A stretch of 64,000 bases of DNA from Pieris napi. Lineage: Eukaryota; Arthropoda; Insecta; Lepidoptera; Pieridae. The translations under genes were made by a program, and so were the position numbers. This document shows positions 32,078 to 43,664 of this stretch, piece by piece. A model generated the notes under the pieces. The model saw nothing but the letters and a program-made list of their open reading frames with translations, was not told where the DNA came from and made no database searches. Location: assembly GCF_905475465.1 (NCBI RefSeq), contig NC_062245.1:8556001-8620000 (forward strand). Reading direction: 5' to 3'. Positions within the stretch are counted from its first letter, which is position 1. Every line of letters starts with the position of its first letter.

Positions 32078-32271
32078 CATGCCGGCTTAAGCTCGATTTA
32101 CATAAAGTTCCCAGTTTTAGATGTTTAGTATTTCATAGAGCGTTCTTGTGAACATTATATACTTTAAATTTTTCTATATATTCCATTAAATATTTTACAA
32201 TAATAAAACGATTTCATTTATGTGTCTGGTAAATAAATTTCGACTTTTATTAAGATTCAGAGCAGTGACAC

Positions 32272-32463
32272 CGGCTATTCACGAATGGACTTTCTTGCTA
32301 TGTGCGCATCATTCAAGGAAGACATCGTGAGGAAACCGGCTTGCCTTAGACCCAAAAAGTCAACGCCAGTCCTGATCGCCTACTTGCCTATTAGATTTAC
32401 AAATCATCACTAAACAGATACAGAAATCTGAGGCTCAGACCTAAAAAGGATGTAGAGCCACTG
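32272..32463 (+). repeat. tRNA-derived SINE, copy 4 (deleted head)
   Basis: Only 'gcagtg' of the head remains. The body ('aatggactttctt', 'cgtgaggaaaccggcttgcc', 'aaatctgaggctcagacc', 'gtagagccactg') is clear. Confidence 0.88.
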
Positions 32464-34049
32464 ATACATTTTTAAATTTATTTTACTAACTCTAATAGTG
32501 CCGTCATTCAACTCAGAAACAGGTAAAAGTATTGTTTAGTTTATAGGCACAATACAACATCAATTACGTAAAGAAAAATCTTTTATTCTTAACATCTAGA
32601 AATGCACTGATCCACATCCTTACGCGGCATTAAGCAAGTCGTCTTTATACCCGCATTTAGAACATTTGTGATTCTATGGTCACACTGACATTTAGCTAAA
32701 AGGGTAGGTAGTAATTATTCTCAGGTACGTTTATTTTTATGAAAGTTCTTTATATTATTATACGTTTTTCTATATCATCTGATGAAATAGATATTCTGTA
32801 TAAAATATTGCAAGTTATATTATATTTTAATTTTATTCAGTAATCACATTCTGGTGCATGAATGTTTGTCATAGTGTTTGCATAAAAACAAAAAATATTT
32901 TCCTTCGGGTTTGTCATAAAAAAAAACAAAAGAAGTCTTCATTCAAACCAAAACTATTCAAATAACCTTTTGACATTATTACTCTTAATGTTTCCCAATT
33001 ATAAACAAATATGACGCCGTCAAAAGAACAAAACGCATACATCAAGTGGATAACAAGGTGAGTGGCAAAATGCGTGAACCGCAAAGCAAATAAGAGAACA
33101 AAGTTAGCAGCACGGATTGTACAGGATTACGGCGCTCAAAACTGACGCGCGGCGGCTCGAGCCGGTTCAAACTAGTTAGAATTGGGCTAGTTTTGTAACT
33201 AAGAGCGCGGTCCCGGTTGCGGAAGCGATCTGTGCCTATGTTGCAATTAATCACAATAAAAAAATATAAGTTACTATAAGAGTAATAAAAAAGTGTAAAC
33301 CAATCCTTTCACTATGAATCTAATTGAACGCAAAAGGAAATTATTAACTACTAGCTGGCCTGGCGAACATCGTATCGCCTAACAGTCGATTCTTTATTTT
33401 TTTTAATACTTATTATGCTATTCGGGACACCGGTCTAGCTAAAAGATAAAAAAAAGAAAGTTGATAATACAACAAATACATTATGTCAAAAAATAAAAAT
33501 TTAAACCCATCCACTAACACTTGAACTTTATGATATGGTATTAAAGTTCAAATTGCCTTTAAATATTATTACGAATATTTTGTATGGGAATATAGAAAAG
33601 TGTTGTTTTTAAACTTTTTCACTCAATTTTTTTAATTTTTCTCTCCGTAAGAACCTATAAGTCCTATAAGTCTTTATACATCGTATGAAATATATTCTAA
33701 TACGTAAACTTTTCAATTAGCACACGTAGCGTGAGGCTTGACGCAATCGCCACCGCTTCCGCTCCCGCAAGGCATTCTATTTACCCGGCTAGAACCAGTT
33801 AGTGGCGGTTAGAAGCAGTTAGTCAGGTGAGATCCGCGGGTTTTACTATTGGTATTATCGTTGCGCGATTGCGGCTGAATGTTAGTTACTAGTTTTAGTA
33901 ATCCACTTATTTTTGGTTATATCTCTCTGTTACTTAGCTGTTCAGTTACCTAAGTTCTACAATGTGAGTTTGGTTATCAGTTTAATAGGTACGATTACTG
34001 TTTAAAATATATTTGTCATGATGTAAGTACTTGCAACTACAGTTTTAGA
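32464..34049. other. Long stretch without supported genes
   Basis: Contains 'ctggcctggcgaacatcg' and 'gcctaacagtcg' at 33355-33390. The same words recur in part at 36868-36895 ('ggcgaac', 'tgcctaacagtcaatg'), so this is a dispersed repeat of unknown type. GC-richer patches at 33125-33245 and 33725-33890. Confidence 0.4.
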
Positions 34050-34190
34050 TGAGGCAAAGAGAGCCGGAAAGACTTCGAGCGTGCAATGTTATACTCAAGA
34101 CAGAACGCGATGGAGACTTACAGTAGACGCTCTTGCCCCCTCTTGGGGCAGAGAGAGATTATAGGACATTATGTCAAGTCAAGTAGCACT
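34050..34190 (+). pseudogene. LINE 3'-end fragment ('RQREPER' family)
   Basis: 'gaggcaaagagagccgg', 'cagaacgcgatggaga', 'cgctcttgccccctcttgg', then 'ggacattatgtcaagtcaag'. One frame gives QDRTRWRLTVDALAPSWGRE, the R-x-R-W end of this LINE group. It provides the uninterrupted version of the site hit by the MITE at 16874. Confidence 0.75.
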
Positions 34191-34974
34191 GCCCATAATA
34201 AAATGTAAATATTTTATTTTATTATAATTGTAAAATGAGTAAAACATAGCTATCAAGTATGAAGGTTATATTTAGATATTATTAAAAAAAAACTTGTTGA
34301 CCTAAATGTTGGAAATAAATAATTGTGATAATATGCGTTTCATTTAAATATAACACAATTTATTTCTGTATTTGAAACTTTAGAACCTCCATAGTATTAT
34401 CGTGTTTCGTACGAAACATAATAATAATTTGGTCAGCTCGTAGATATATGACTTAAAAATATCAGGAGAGGATCACGTGGCCAGCATTAGAAATAATACA
34501 GAAAACTATGTAGATAAGACGTTGCAATCAAAATCGAACTGAACCGGTACTGCAATATCATAATCAGTTCGAATTCACACCATCCATCTCCGCAATAATA
34601 CACTAAGCGGTGCCCTTAAATCAATAGGTCTTTGTGCAGGTACCCTAAGTGCTATCAAGCTTGTTTGATTTAATATAATGGCCATATGTGCCCATTAGAC
34701 GATCAATTGGGCATCAATTGCTGGGTTAATTTGCAGTAAATACGCGTTAATCCTATGCGTTGAGGGTAGATTTGAATGTCTTAGTGATAGGTTTACTGAG
34801 CCTATGCAGGAACAACTTGTAATGGTCATTGCCTAGTAGTTCTGTACGCTGTGTCAATGCTGCTCATAGTGTGGTGAACCTACTCTAAGTACAATATTAA
34901 TTCAGCTGGTTCTTATGTAAGAGCAATATACACAAAACTTTAGATTTGACAGTAATTTCTAATGGTATTTTTGG
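34191..34974. other. Intergenic, no gene seen
   Basis: AT-rich. No supported feature. Confidence 0.5.
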
Positions 34975-35251
34975 CTTTACGTAGAGATGTCGGTTCACCC
35001 AGCCGCATTTATCATGGGGAGTGCTCAGAAGATTTGTTCGAACTATCTGCGGCTGAATTCTATTAGAGGTAGAATGCGAAATTCTATGCTTTCCATCTCG
35101 AAGTCTGGCGTTCCATAACACATCACTTTCTGCCGCGCTCTTTGTGGAACCAGCTGCCAGTAGAGGTATTTCCAAACTGATACGACATTGGGGCCGTCAA
35201 GAAAAGGGCGTACCATTCCCTGAAAGGGCAGCAACACGCCCGCTAGCCCCC
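34975..35251 (+). pseudogene. Jockey-like LINE fragment, RT C-terminus
   Basis: On the plus strand one frame reads FLPRSLWNQLPVEVFPN, a stop, then YDIGAVKKRAYHSLKGQQHA. This is the 'LP-x-x-V-F-P ... KGRQ' end of the jockey-like family whose 3' UTRs are scattered through the window. The internal TGA and upstream frameshifts make it dead. The minus-strand 92-codon ORF here is a shadow. Tail remnant 'ctcgtttgcctcctgcacc' at about 35267-35286. Confidence 0.8.
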
Positions 35252-35463
35252 GGCCTTCATATCTGCTCGTTTGCCTCCTGCACCATATAAGAAAAATATA
35301 TTTTATATTTACCAGTTTAAAGTTAATTCGATTTTTAAAAATATTAACCTACTATTATTACTTTCAAATGGATGGAAAAACTACAATAAATTTAAAAAGG
35401 TTAATAAACATAAACATGTCCTGTAATGCTTAAATAATAATGCATTTTCTCGCTGTATTAAAT

Positions 35464-35570
35464 ATTCGTTGAACGAGAAAAACAGCGGGTCACCGGTGCG
35501 CTGTCTAGGCGTTAACTTAAATCTGAATTTGTGCACTTGAACTCAACGGCCCAAGATTATTTTCTTCAAA
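35464..35570. repeat. Dispersed repeat C, copy 1
   Basis: Shares with 42198-42310 the ordered blocks 'attcgttga', 'gggtcac', 'taacttaaatct', 'cacttgaactcaacggcc' and 'aagattatttt...tcaaaa'. Probably part of an LINE or other element; class not determined. Confidence 0.65.
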
Positions 35571-38500
35571 ATGGACAAAATCAAAGATTTCAGGAAAGCT
35601 CTTTTAAATATAATAAAATAAATATTGTAAATATATTAAATATAGAAACTGTAATATAAAATATATATCTTGATACAACAATTTTCTACGATAATATATG
35701 CTATTTCAATAATAATTAAGGTATTCAAATGTTCATTCAAAATGAAAATTCCGAAAGATCAAAACAAATCGGCTGTCGTGTTAAAATCAACAGCAATTTT
35801 TCTTTAGACGGCTTGAACTAATTGATTATCCGTAATTCAGTCGACACTACAAATTGCTAGGCGATATCTCAAGACGACAACAGCCTATCAATAAGAGCAA
35901 ACCTACAGTACTTGCGGATAGTCTATTGCCGGTAGAAACAACATGATTTCGTAGAACACAGGACATTTTCATATACACCTATCCTAATTACGTGTTAAGT
36001 ACACAAATACTCTGTAACTTCGAATGGTGAACCTAATTTGAATGAATTTTCGTTCTGCGATTCCAATGTTGCGTCAGCGATACGGATATTGAGAGAATTA
36101 CATCGAACTTGCGTATGCAGACATTTTTGGAAACAAACACCCACCACACCACATCATACACAACAAACCTACATATAATCTACCCAACAAAAGGAACTTC
36201 TTCGCCCAATGCTTTTTCTCCTTCCGAGGCCCAATACAAATACTTAATATACTTATTGTGCAACAGTCTAATTATATAATGTGTTATATAAAAATTATTA
36301 TGTCAAGTACCGTCAGCATGTCGAATGGAAAAGACTAGCTGCCGACAACACATTGACGACTTATGAAGACGTATTAGTGTTGTCAACATAGAAAAAGCTA
36401 ATTATCGCTATAGCGACTGCAAATCCTTCATTAGTTCTCTTTCCGCACAGAGTATTATTATTTACCCAACATAAGTAATGTGGTTTTTCTGTGGAAGTCA
36501 TGATAGACATTATGGTCACCCGAAACGGTGTAAATTAAGAGGACCAATTTACGAGCATCGGTCGGCAGTCGTTGCCGAATGCTTGTCCTTGTCAATGTTA
36601 GATTGAGAGCGTCGTAATTATTACCACTAAGTGTCGTACTGTATCTTCCAAGCAATAAGAGACTATTATACATACATTTATAAAAGAGACTTAAAATATA
36701 ATAATTTACATTTATTTAGACCAAACTAAGTAGAAAAAGTAAATTAAGTTTTATTGAATCTAATTTTTTTAGTCGTGTCAATTTATGAAGATTTAAGAGT
36801 TATACACACATATTATTAACACAGGACATCGAATTCATTACCAAAACTACATAAATTAAAAGCTAACGCGGCGAACTTTATACTGCCTAACAGTCAATGA
36901 ATGTCGTGTTACAGATTAGCTCAACTAAATTTATTAAAATTAATAAATATAAAGTTTGCTACTTTATTAATTAAGAATGCAAAGTACCAACGATTTTATT
37001 TGTTGTATAATTAAGTACCTAGCTTGATATATTTTCTTGAGGTTAATACAAAACCAATTACAGAACGCACTTATAAATATTTGACAACCAATATGTATGT
37101 CCATCCTATTTAAAATCTAAATTACGCCACTATCCGAATATTGTGGATTTTATATCTTCTCGATTCGACACCTTTAATTAAATGTGATCTTTAATTTGAG
37201 GGGAAATTTACCGTATCAACGCGATGAACATTAAATGTTTGACATGTTTTAGTTATTCTGTTATTCGGGGCAAAGACAAATACAACAAATAATTTCTCGA
37301 GTTATAATTATTCGACCTTTGTTTTATATATTAAGATATATATTTTTTCAAGGTAGTAATTTATAGAAGAAAGACAGAAGAATAGAACATTGTAAGTTGA
37401 AAGCATAAATTACGCACCTTTGCACTGCTGTAGTTAAGATTCTCCATAGTGACAAGCAACTTATAAATGTCAAATAAACCATAAACAATAAAATCGCTTT
37501 CCAAATTCAAAAATATTGACAATTTATTGAATAGTTACGAAGGGAAGCCAACTTCATGACGCTAAAAGACCTGCATTATATCCACAAAGCATCTTAAATT
37601 CAGTGACCTTTTAACGCGGGGAGTATATCAGCCGGTCTCGGCCTGTCCTCTTTCGATTCCGCCCATAACATAAACATGACGGTACACTATTAAAACTTGG
37701 ACTCGTTTTGTAAGCCGAAATATTCCGACTACCTTCTATCTCGTCTGTATCGGAACCAGGGTTGCCAACAGTATAACATTTGCATTTTTATTTTATTTTA
37801 TTACGCTCGCTATCCGAATTCGAAATTCCATTTTTAAAGTTTTCGAATTCTGTTTACAATTTTGTTATCCCCGTTCGCTGTTCACGCTTATTTGAGATTT
37901 AAACTGGGATATTTTGTACGCGCTAATAAATTTTTGTGGTTCCGTATTTGGGAATGTATAAGTCGACTAAAGTAGGTGAATGTTTGGTCTTTATTAGATT
38001 ACATTCGAACTCATAAAATAACATTTATAAGTATTTTATCCTACAACTTTACTCTAATTGTTTGTATGCATCAATAATTATCTGCGTTCCTTTATCGTAA
38101 TTTTTGTACTCTGTCAAATGTAATTTGTCAATTAGACTTTTCTTCGCTTTACAAAGTTTCACTGACATATTTAGCATTTATAACGTACGTTTCTTGTAAG
38201 AATAATGGTAACCATGGTAACCGTGGTAACAGTCACGGGATTAATTTTCAATCATTAATAATAAGGCTATCTTTAGCCTATTATAATGAGGGCGGTAATG
38301 TTTGAAAGGACATCAACGTGTCAACCCTATCGGCATAGTCCAGGGTAGCCCAGCGGCTGTCTCATAAACATGGCCCCTGTATCAGCGCGTAATCTGCCGG
38401 ATTTGTCGATCAGGCCGGCTATCCACTGGCCAGATTTGTACCGGGCTTTGCTCCATACGTTTTGCTTTTCTTGTCCAACTATTTATTGGTGCGCCAGGTG

Positions 38501-38705
38501 GACCTAATGGTTGGATGTTATGATCGGAAATCAGTTTATTGATTGCTATTAATCGGTAAATTTAACATTGTTAAAATTGATTTTCAAATAACATTAATAA
38601 ATACTATACATATTTTAAAGTAGATTTAAGAAACACAAATCTGAAATCATTAACAGCAACTTTCTTGGCCAACTATTTTTGTTATTAGGGAATAAGGTGT
38701 AAAGG
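35571..38705. other. Long stretch without supported genes
   Basis: AT-rich with scattered GC-richer patches (36300-36420, 36500-36620, 37600-37780, 38290-38500) that might be conserved noncoding sequence. A small tandem of TGGTAACCN occurs at 38206-38230. No gene is supported. Confidence 0.4.
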
Positions 38706-38709
38706 AAAC

Positions 38710-38747
38710 TACTACACACTTTGATCTTAGCCAAAAGGCCGAGAAGC
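38710..38747 (-). pseudogene. U2 snRNA pseudogene, 5' end only
   Basis: The minus strand reads GCTTCTCGGCCTTTTGGCTA followed by AGATCAAAGTGT, the universally conserved 5' end of U2 snRNA (nucleotides about 4-35). It is then interrupted by a GT duplication and diverges after AGTAGT, before the branch-site recognition region. 'ggccttttggcttctcgg' is partly duplicated upstream. A 3'-truncated copy like this is typical of LINE-mediated snRNA retropseudogenes. Confidence 0.85.
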
Positions 38748-39556
38748 CAAAAGGCCACTGACGTCTGACAGCTGAATGATAATGAGTGACATCTAATGAG
38801 AATGTCAATATTGTGAATGATGAATATGTTAACATTTCAGGATTAATGTAAACTGCAGAAAATGTATTAAATGTTGTAATGTTTCATGTATTTTTCAGAG
38901 AAACGCAATTTTGCATTTTCTTGCTCGAACCGTATGAGTAGTAGCATTATACATGTCGGCGCAATGGCATTACTATCAGATGCCATAGATATATGTTACA
39001 GAGATTATAAATTACCAGATTCAAAACTGTTTAAAAACTTTAATACTTGTTGTTTATTCGATTTGCCAATATTACTAGATCTAGAAATTAACGAATTAAA
39101 TTAAATCAAAAATATTAGAAACATAAGTACTCTGCGAACTTTGTAAGTAAAATACCCAATATTGCTTGTAGTAAAATTTTTATATTATAAATTAATTATA
39201 CCATTAAAAATATAGTACGCTATAAATCAACAAAAGCACCCTTAACTAGACGTAATAAAGGCCATTTGGTGTCATCTTACACTTAACGAGATCATCAAAA
39301 TTGGGAACAAAAGTCAGCCTACAAACCATAAAATATTCTTTATTTTCCCTTCGCCCCATTTTCATTTAAACATTCAAATTTGTTGCAAACTTATAATTAA
39401 ATAATATGCAATTTTATATATTCAAGTGCGTATAGCGTAATTTCTTTAAATCAAGTTGGTAACCTAGAATTAAGTCACCTACACACATACATAAAACCTT
39501 ATTCCCCTGCGACTTATAAATACATATCGCACATAACCCTAATCTACTGCAAAACA
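38748..39556. other. Intergenic, no gene seen
   Basis: AT-rich. A 72-codon plus-strand ORF at 38886 has no recognisable feature. Confidence 0.45.
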
Positions 39557-39645
39557 GCAGTGAGTTGTGATGGCCTAGTGGCTTCAGCGTGCCACTCTCA
39601 TCCCTAAGCTTGGGACCCCGGCTGTGCACTAATGGATTTTACTTA
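39557..39645 (+). repeat. tRNA-derived SINE, copy 5 (head only)
   Basis: 'gatggcctagtggcttcagc' to 'ctgtgcactaatggatttt', then it stops about 10 bases before the family B MITE at 39656. No SINE body is found on the far side of the MITE, so the truncation is not simply a split. Confidence 0.88.
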
Positions 39646-39655
39646 CTAATCACTT

Positions 39656-39855
39656 CAGCCTTGCGATTCTGTAACTCACTTTTCGAACTCACACAGCGGT
39701 TTTGACATGTTTTCTGATAAACAATTAACAACAAACTCCCTCCTTATCAGAATACCAAATCGTAAAATGACTGCTCTACGAATGATTTGAGCGCGACCGC
39801 CGCTGTGAAAACCGCTGTGTGAGTTCGAAAAGTGAGTTACAGAATCGCAAGGCTG
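39656..39855. mobile_element. MITE family B, copy 3
   Basis: 200 bp, from CAGCCTTGCGATTCTG to its exact complement CAGAATCGCAAGGCTG. The left inner part is shortened relative to the right. Same family as 29402 and 22085. Confidence 0.92.
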
Positions 39856-40384
39856 TACTTTAAAACAATTATCTTCTGCAAAATACACGCCTAATCTTAA
39901 GCAACATTGTCATTTAGTGATAAATTCTTATTACATTATTACATACATAAGCGTATCCCAGCCTTGTGTCACTGCTATACTAAAAACATTCGACAAAAAC
40001 CACCTCCATACTTTTCTACTGCAACACGATCCAACGATAAATAATATTTTAAATTAATGCTAATGGCGAGTTTGGCTGAACGGTGGTTTGTTATAACTCA
40101 AGATGTCCATCCCTTCGTTAATATAACAATATTTAAAGCGGCATTAGGCGTTATTTATAGTAATTGTCGGTTGAGACGTTATTGTTACAGCCTTAATTGC
40201 CGTAAATGTATTAATGTCGTAGATAGATGAAATTAAAATGCAGCTAATATTTATTAGCAATTATGGTATTATTATGTACAAATTTATAGGAAGAATTACT
40301 TAATCTTTGTCGTATATTTGGTGTAATCATTGTAATTTTATTTTTAATTTAAAAATTACTCACTGTCTTACTTGATTTTATGTA
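39856..40384. other. Stretch rich in TAAT-type homeodomain words
   Basis: 40065-40270 is an ordered, moderately GC-containing block with several TAATT/AATTA and GTTATTTAT words. It might be a conserved enhancer, but no comparison is available. Confidence 0.25.
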
Positions 40385-40625
40385 TTATACCCCTGGATAG
40401 GGAACAGCCTCCATCGTGTTCGGTCTTGAGCCACGTATTCCACTTCGTTCAAAGTCTTTCCGGCTCTCTTTGCCTTGGCTGCAACTGTTCATGGCCTGGT
40501 TTGCTTGGGACCACGGGTCCGCTTTCCTTGCGGGTTCCAAGCGTCTGAGGATATGGTTGGAATCTCTTACCACACACTCCTGTACGGCCTATCCAGTTAC
40601 ACTTATGTCGCTTGAACTGCTGGCT
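40385..40625 (-). pseudogene. LINE 3'-end fragment ('RQREPER' family), longest copy
   Basis: On the minus strand, frames include W-x-WIGRT, then RDSNHI, then W-S-Q-A-N-Q-A-M, then 'ggcaaagagagccgg' and a G-x-R-x-x-x-M-E-A ending. It aligns with 16620, 18388 and 34050. Open for 62 codons in one frame but shifted between blocks. Confidence 0.75.
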
Positions 40626-41264
40626 GGCTGAAAAGCTGGGCCCATTCCCTCCTTAATAATCTAGAGTTAATTAAATAAACATTTATCAAATCCATATCCA
40701 TATAAGTCTCAAAATAATCCATACGTTTCGTTTATAATATATGATTATATAGTAGGTGATTGAGGCATTGTAAGTGTGTGTGTGTCTAAAAAATCACGTT
40801 TCTTGCATAACGGCTCTAGAAAATGCTTGTCTATGTATGTAACCTTTATCTGTATAGCGTCTTACCACGAGACTTAGTATGGTGTACGTAGTAACATAAG
40901 TACAAAAGACAATTCAATAACACAAATAGGAGCGCAGTGTGTCATAGTTAAATCGTTGGTTGTTAAACAATGCAGGCGTAGTGCGAGTTAAGTGTGAATT
41001 ATCGGCCAAGTTCGTGTCTTCATATTGTTTACCTTGTCGAGACCCGTTTACCATTCCTAAGTGATTAAGAATACTGTTGTATGGACAGGAAAACTATAGA
41101 GGTTAAGAAAATATGACTACAAATGAAAATTAACTCACACCAGTTTTTTTATGTAACGATTACATATATATTTATACTCTTGCTTACTCAAAGCATCTCT
41201 CGGCTCTTCGGATCATTGTAAAATTAACGTGATAATCGGCTTGTATAATTTTTATTTATTTAAC
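40626..41264. other. Intergenic, no gene seen
   Basis: AT-rich. No supported feature. Confidence 0.5.
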
Positions 41265-41340
41265 CTTATGTTAAGTGATACCTCTACCTATGAACACACA
41301 TTGCCAAAGGCTCGCAAGTGCGTAACCGGCTTTTTAAGAT
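41265..41340 (-). repeat. LINE 3'-end fragment ('KGRQRTCEP' family)
   Basis: Minus strand of 'atgttaagtgata', 'tgaacacacattgccaaagg', 'ctcgcaagtgcgtaaccgg'. It lies directly beside a second copy in the same orientation. Confidence 0.75.
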
Positions 41341-41344
41341 TTTT

Positions 41345-41580
41345 TTATGTAGCAGGAGGCTCATCTGATGTTAAATGATACTGCCACCCATGGACAGTCA
41401 CATTGCCAGGAGGCTCACAAGTGCGTTGCCGGCCTTTTAAGAAATGGTACGCTCTTTCTTGAAGGATCCTAAGTCTAGTTGATTCGGAAATACTTCAGTG
41501 GGTAGACCGTTCATGTGTACGGAAAAAAGTGCCTTAAAAGACGCTGTTTTGTGGAATGACGTGAAGGTGATTTTGGTAAA
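41345..41580 (-). pseudogene. Jockey-like LINE fragment with RT C-terminus and 3' UTR
   Basis: On the minus strand one frame reads HMNGLPTEVFPNQLDLGSFK, then a shift into KGRQRTCEPPGNVTVHGW and the 3' UTR. This links the LP-x-E-V-F-P coding block to the family's 3' UTR, so the short 3' fragments elsewhere can be assigned to the same LINE. Confidence 0.8.
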
Positions 41581-42137
41581 TATTTCAATTTTATTCTAAT
41601 TTGTTTCTTTTTAAAAATTGTGAATTAATGCGAGTAAAATAAACCTTCTCCACGTATCCTATATCCCAATCTCGGATGTTAAATACACAAGACACAGTGC
41701 TCAAATTCCAAGTCAAAGTGAAGTAAGTTACATTCAGCCGATCGCCTTTGTAAGCTGCGAGGCAATTATCATTCATTATTATTAAATGTGACGTTTCAGT
41801 AAACGTTGGCCGATAACTTGAGCAAATAATTCAAACGGAGGGTCGCTAAATGAGAATCTGATATTTAGATTACCGAGATATTACTTTGGTATAAGCTAAT
41901 AAATAAATTTACTTTTATTCCTTGGTATCGGAATAATTTCGTTGCAAAGAGTGTAGCAACGAATTAAACGCGCACGGTGTAGCATGCTACGAGGTGCTAC
42001 GAATCTCTGTTATGACCAATCAACTTTATTTCAATAATTTATTTTTAGTTATCATAAGAATCAAATATACAGTATTTACAATTTTTTAAACCTACATAGT
42101 AATAATAAAATAGTAAAAAATTATTAAAAAGAAACGT
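41581..42137. other. Intergenic; GTAGC-rich patch at 41945-42005
   Basis: The patch contains several copies of GTAGC/GCTAC on both strands ('gtgtagcatgctacgaggtg'). A looser version lies at 63085-63145. Meaning unknown. Confidence 0.35.
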
Positions 42138-42310
42138 TTGGTCCCGGGGCAGTGTACCTTTAACACTGGCAGCATTTCCTCGCAGTATTGCGATACTTAT
42201 TCGTTGAGCCTGGTAGATAGGGTCACGGGTCCTACCTACCAGGTGCCAACTTAAATCTTTAATGAGCGCCTATACACTTAAACCCACGGCCTAAGAGTCT
42301 ACTTCAAAAA
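42138..42310. repeat. Dispersed repeat C, copy 2
   Basis: Longer copy of the block at 35464. It starts 'cggggcagtgtacc', includes 'cactggcagcatttcctcgc' and ends 'cggcctaagagtctactt'. Likely a non-LTR element segment. Confidence 0.65.
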
Positions 42311-42579
42311 TAATATATTATAAAACCCAAATTATAGTATAAGCTGAAGGTTAATTAACAAAAACATCTCTTCCTGCCATCAAACAGAACGCAGTACATA
42401 AACACGAAAGGTAATTATTGCTTACGCGACTGAATCCCGATAGATCTTCTCGGAGATAAACAAGTAAGCGACGCACTTTGTTGCCGATTTCTTAGCTGGG
42501 TTAATGGCATGTAACAGTGATATCAATGGAGTTATAAATTCTGAAGAAGGTATTTTGAATTAAAATTTAACTTTTTATC

Positions 42580-42615
42580 TGGTCATCCTCCGCACTTCTG
42601 TGCGGAGGATGACCA
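42580..42615. repeat. Perfect short hairpin (16-bp stem, 4-nt loop)
   Basis: TGGTCATCCTCCGCAC, loop TTCT, then the exact complement. GC-rich compared with the surroundings. Confidence 0.88.
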
Positions 42616-42630
42616 TCGTGTTCTGGGGGG

Positions 42631-42735
42631 GCGGGCAAGTCAACTGGTGAGCCTTCTGGCAATGTGAGTGTCTATGGACGGCGGTATCACTTTACATCAG
42701 GTGAGGCTCCTGCCCGTTTGCCTCCTATTACATAA
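42631..42735 (+). repeat. LINE 3'-end fragment ('KGRQRTCEP' family)
   Basis: 'gagccttctggcaatgtgag', 'ggacggcggtatcac', 'acatcaggtgaggctcctgc', then 'cctattacataaaaaaa'. Good 3' end with A tail. Confidence 0.85.
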
Positions 42736-43292
42736 AAAAAAATATTTCATATGGTAACCATGGAAACAAACATTGTTATACCTTTAAGGTTTTCTAAAAA
42801 ATTATATTGATTACACTTTATTTATAATAACACAAAACAAGATAAAGGTAATGAAGATAAAGGATACAAATGGGTGGTGTTACTGCTAAAAACAGCACAT
42901 AAATAATATTAACATTAATAAAAAAATACAATACCGAACTTAAAACTACACTGAACTACTTAATATAAAAATACAAATAGGTGAAAATATCCAACGGATA
43001 TTGGTATAATGCTGTTAATTGTTTCTTAAATGTAAATTTAGTCTGCTTGGTCTGCCCGGCTACAAGCAGAGCTTTCCACGATCGAATGGTAGAATAAAGA
43101 ATATAAAAATTGGAACAATAATTCGGCGTATAATCCAGCACATGTGTAATTCCTATAGAAACGATAATTAATTCCATTAAAACAGGTCTGGAATCTTAGG
43201 TTGTCAAATCATGATTAAATCTTATTTTTCTCACCAAATTTTGACCCAATCGTAGCGACACCTGTCGGGACAAATTGTGTGTGACATGTTTT

Positions 43293-43405
43293 TGAAGTAA
43301 TACTTCTTTTGGCGCGTTAGGGAAAAATGATGAGAGTACGATGTGCGCGCACACCGTTACAAAAATCCGACACCCGCACACCGTCACAAAAAACCGACAC
43401 CCTGA
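43293..43405 (-). repeat. Inverted motif A (left copy)
   Basis: The minus strand reads '...cgcgcacatcgta', 'ctctcatcat', 'taacgcgccaaaagaagta', 'ttacttcaaaaa'. It matches motif A at 49800-49905 on the plus strand. A 27-bp unit (CACACCGTTACAAAAATCCG...) is tandemly doubled at 43350-43402. Confidence 0.8.
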
Positions 43406-43620
43406 AGTATACAGTAAACATAGTCAACATTTTAAAATAAAAATGTCCATTTCTTTCATTATGTAGAAATAATTTCTTTGTGATATTCAAAAAACTTTAT
43501 TTAACAAGATAATGCGTTATAATAAAACTTTCAATGTATAAAATACCTTTTTTTCTATTGTTAGTGTAGTTTTTTCAACAAACGTAGAATAAGGCGAAAG
43601 ATAAACATTTTTATCTTGTT

Positions 43621-43664
43621 ACGCCAAAGAAGTATAACTTCTAACGCGTGTACATAAGTACACT
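43621..43664 (+). repeat. Inverted motif B (left copy)
   Basis: ACGCCAAAGAAGTATAACTT then CTAACGCGTGTACATAAGTA and CAC. The exact inverse with about three differences is at 47884-47924. It contains the dyad GAAGTATAACTTC shared with motif A. Confidence 0.85.

Noticed and set aside
38710..38747. Functional U2 snRNA gene
   Set aside because: Only about 35 nt match. There is no branch-site region and no Sm site.
43621..43664. loxP-like site because of GAAGTATAACTTC
   Set aside because: loxP has 13-bp arms ATAACTTCGTATA around an 8-bp spacer. The resemblance is limited to a few bases around ATAACTTC.
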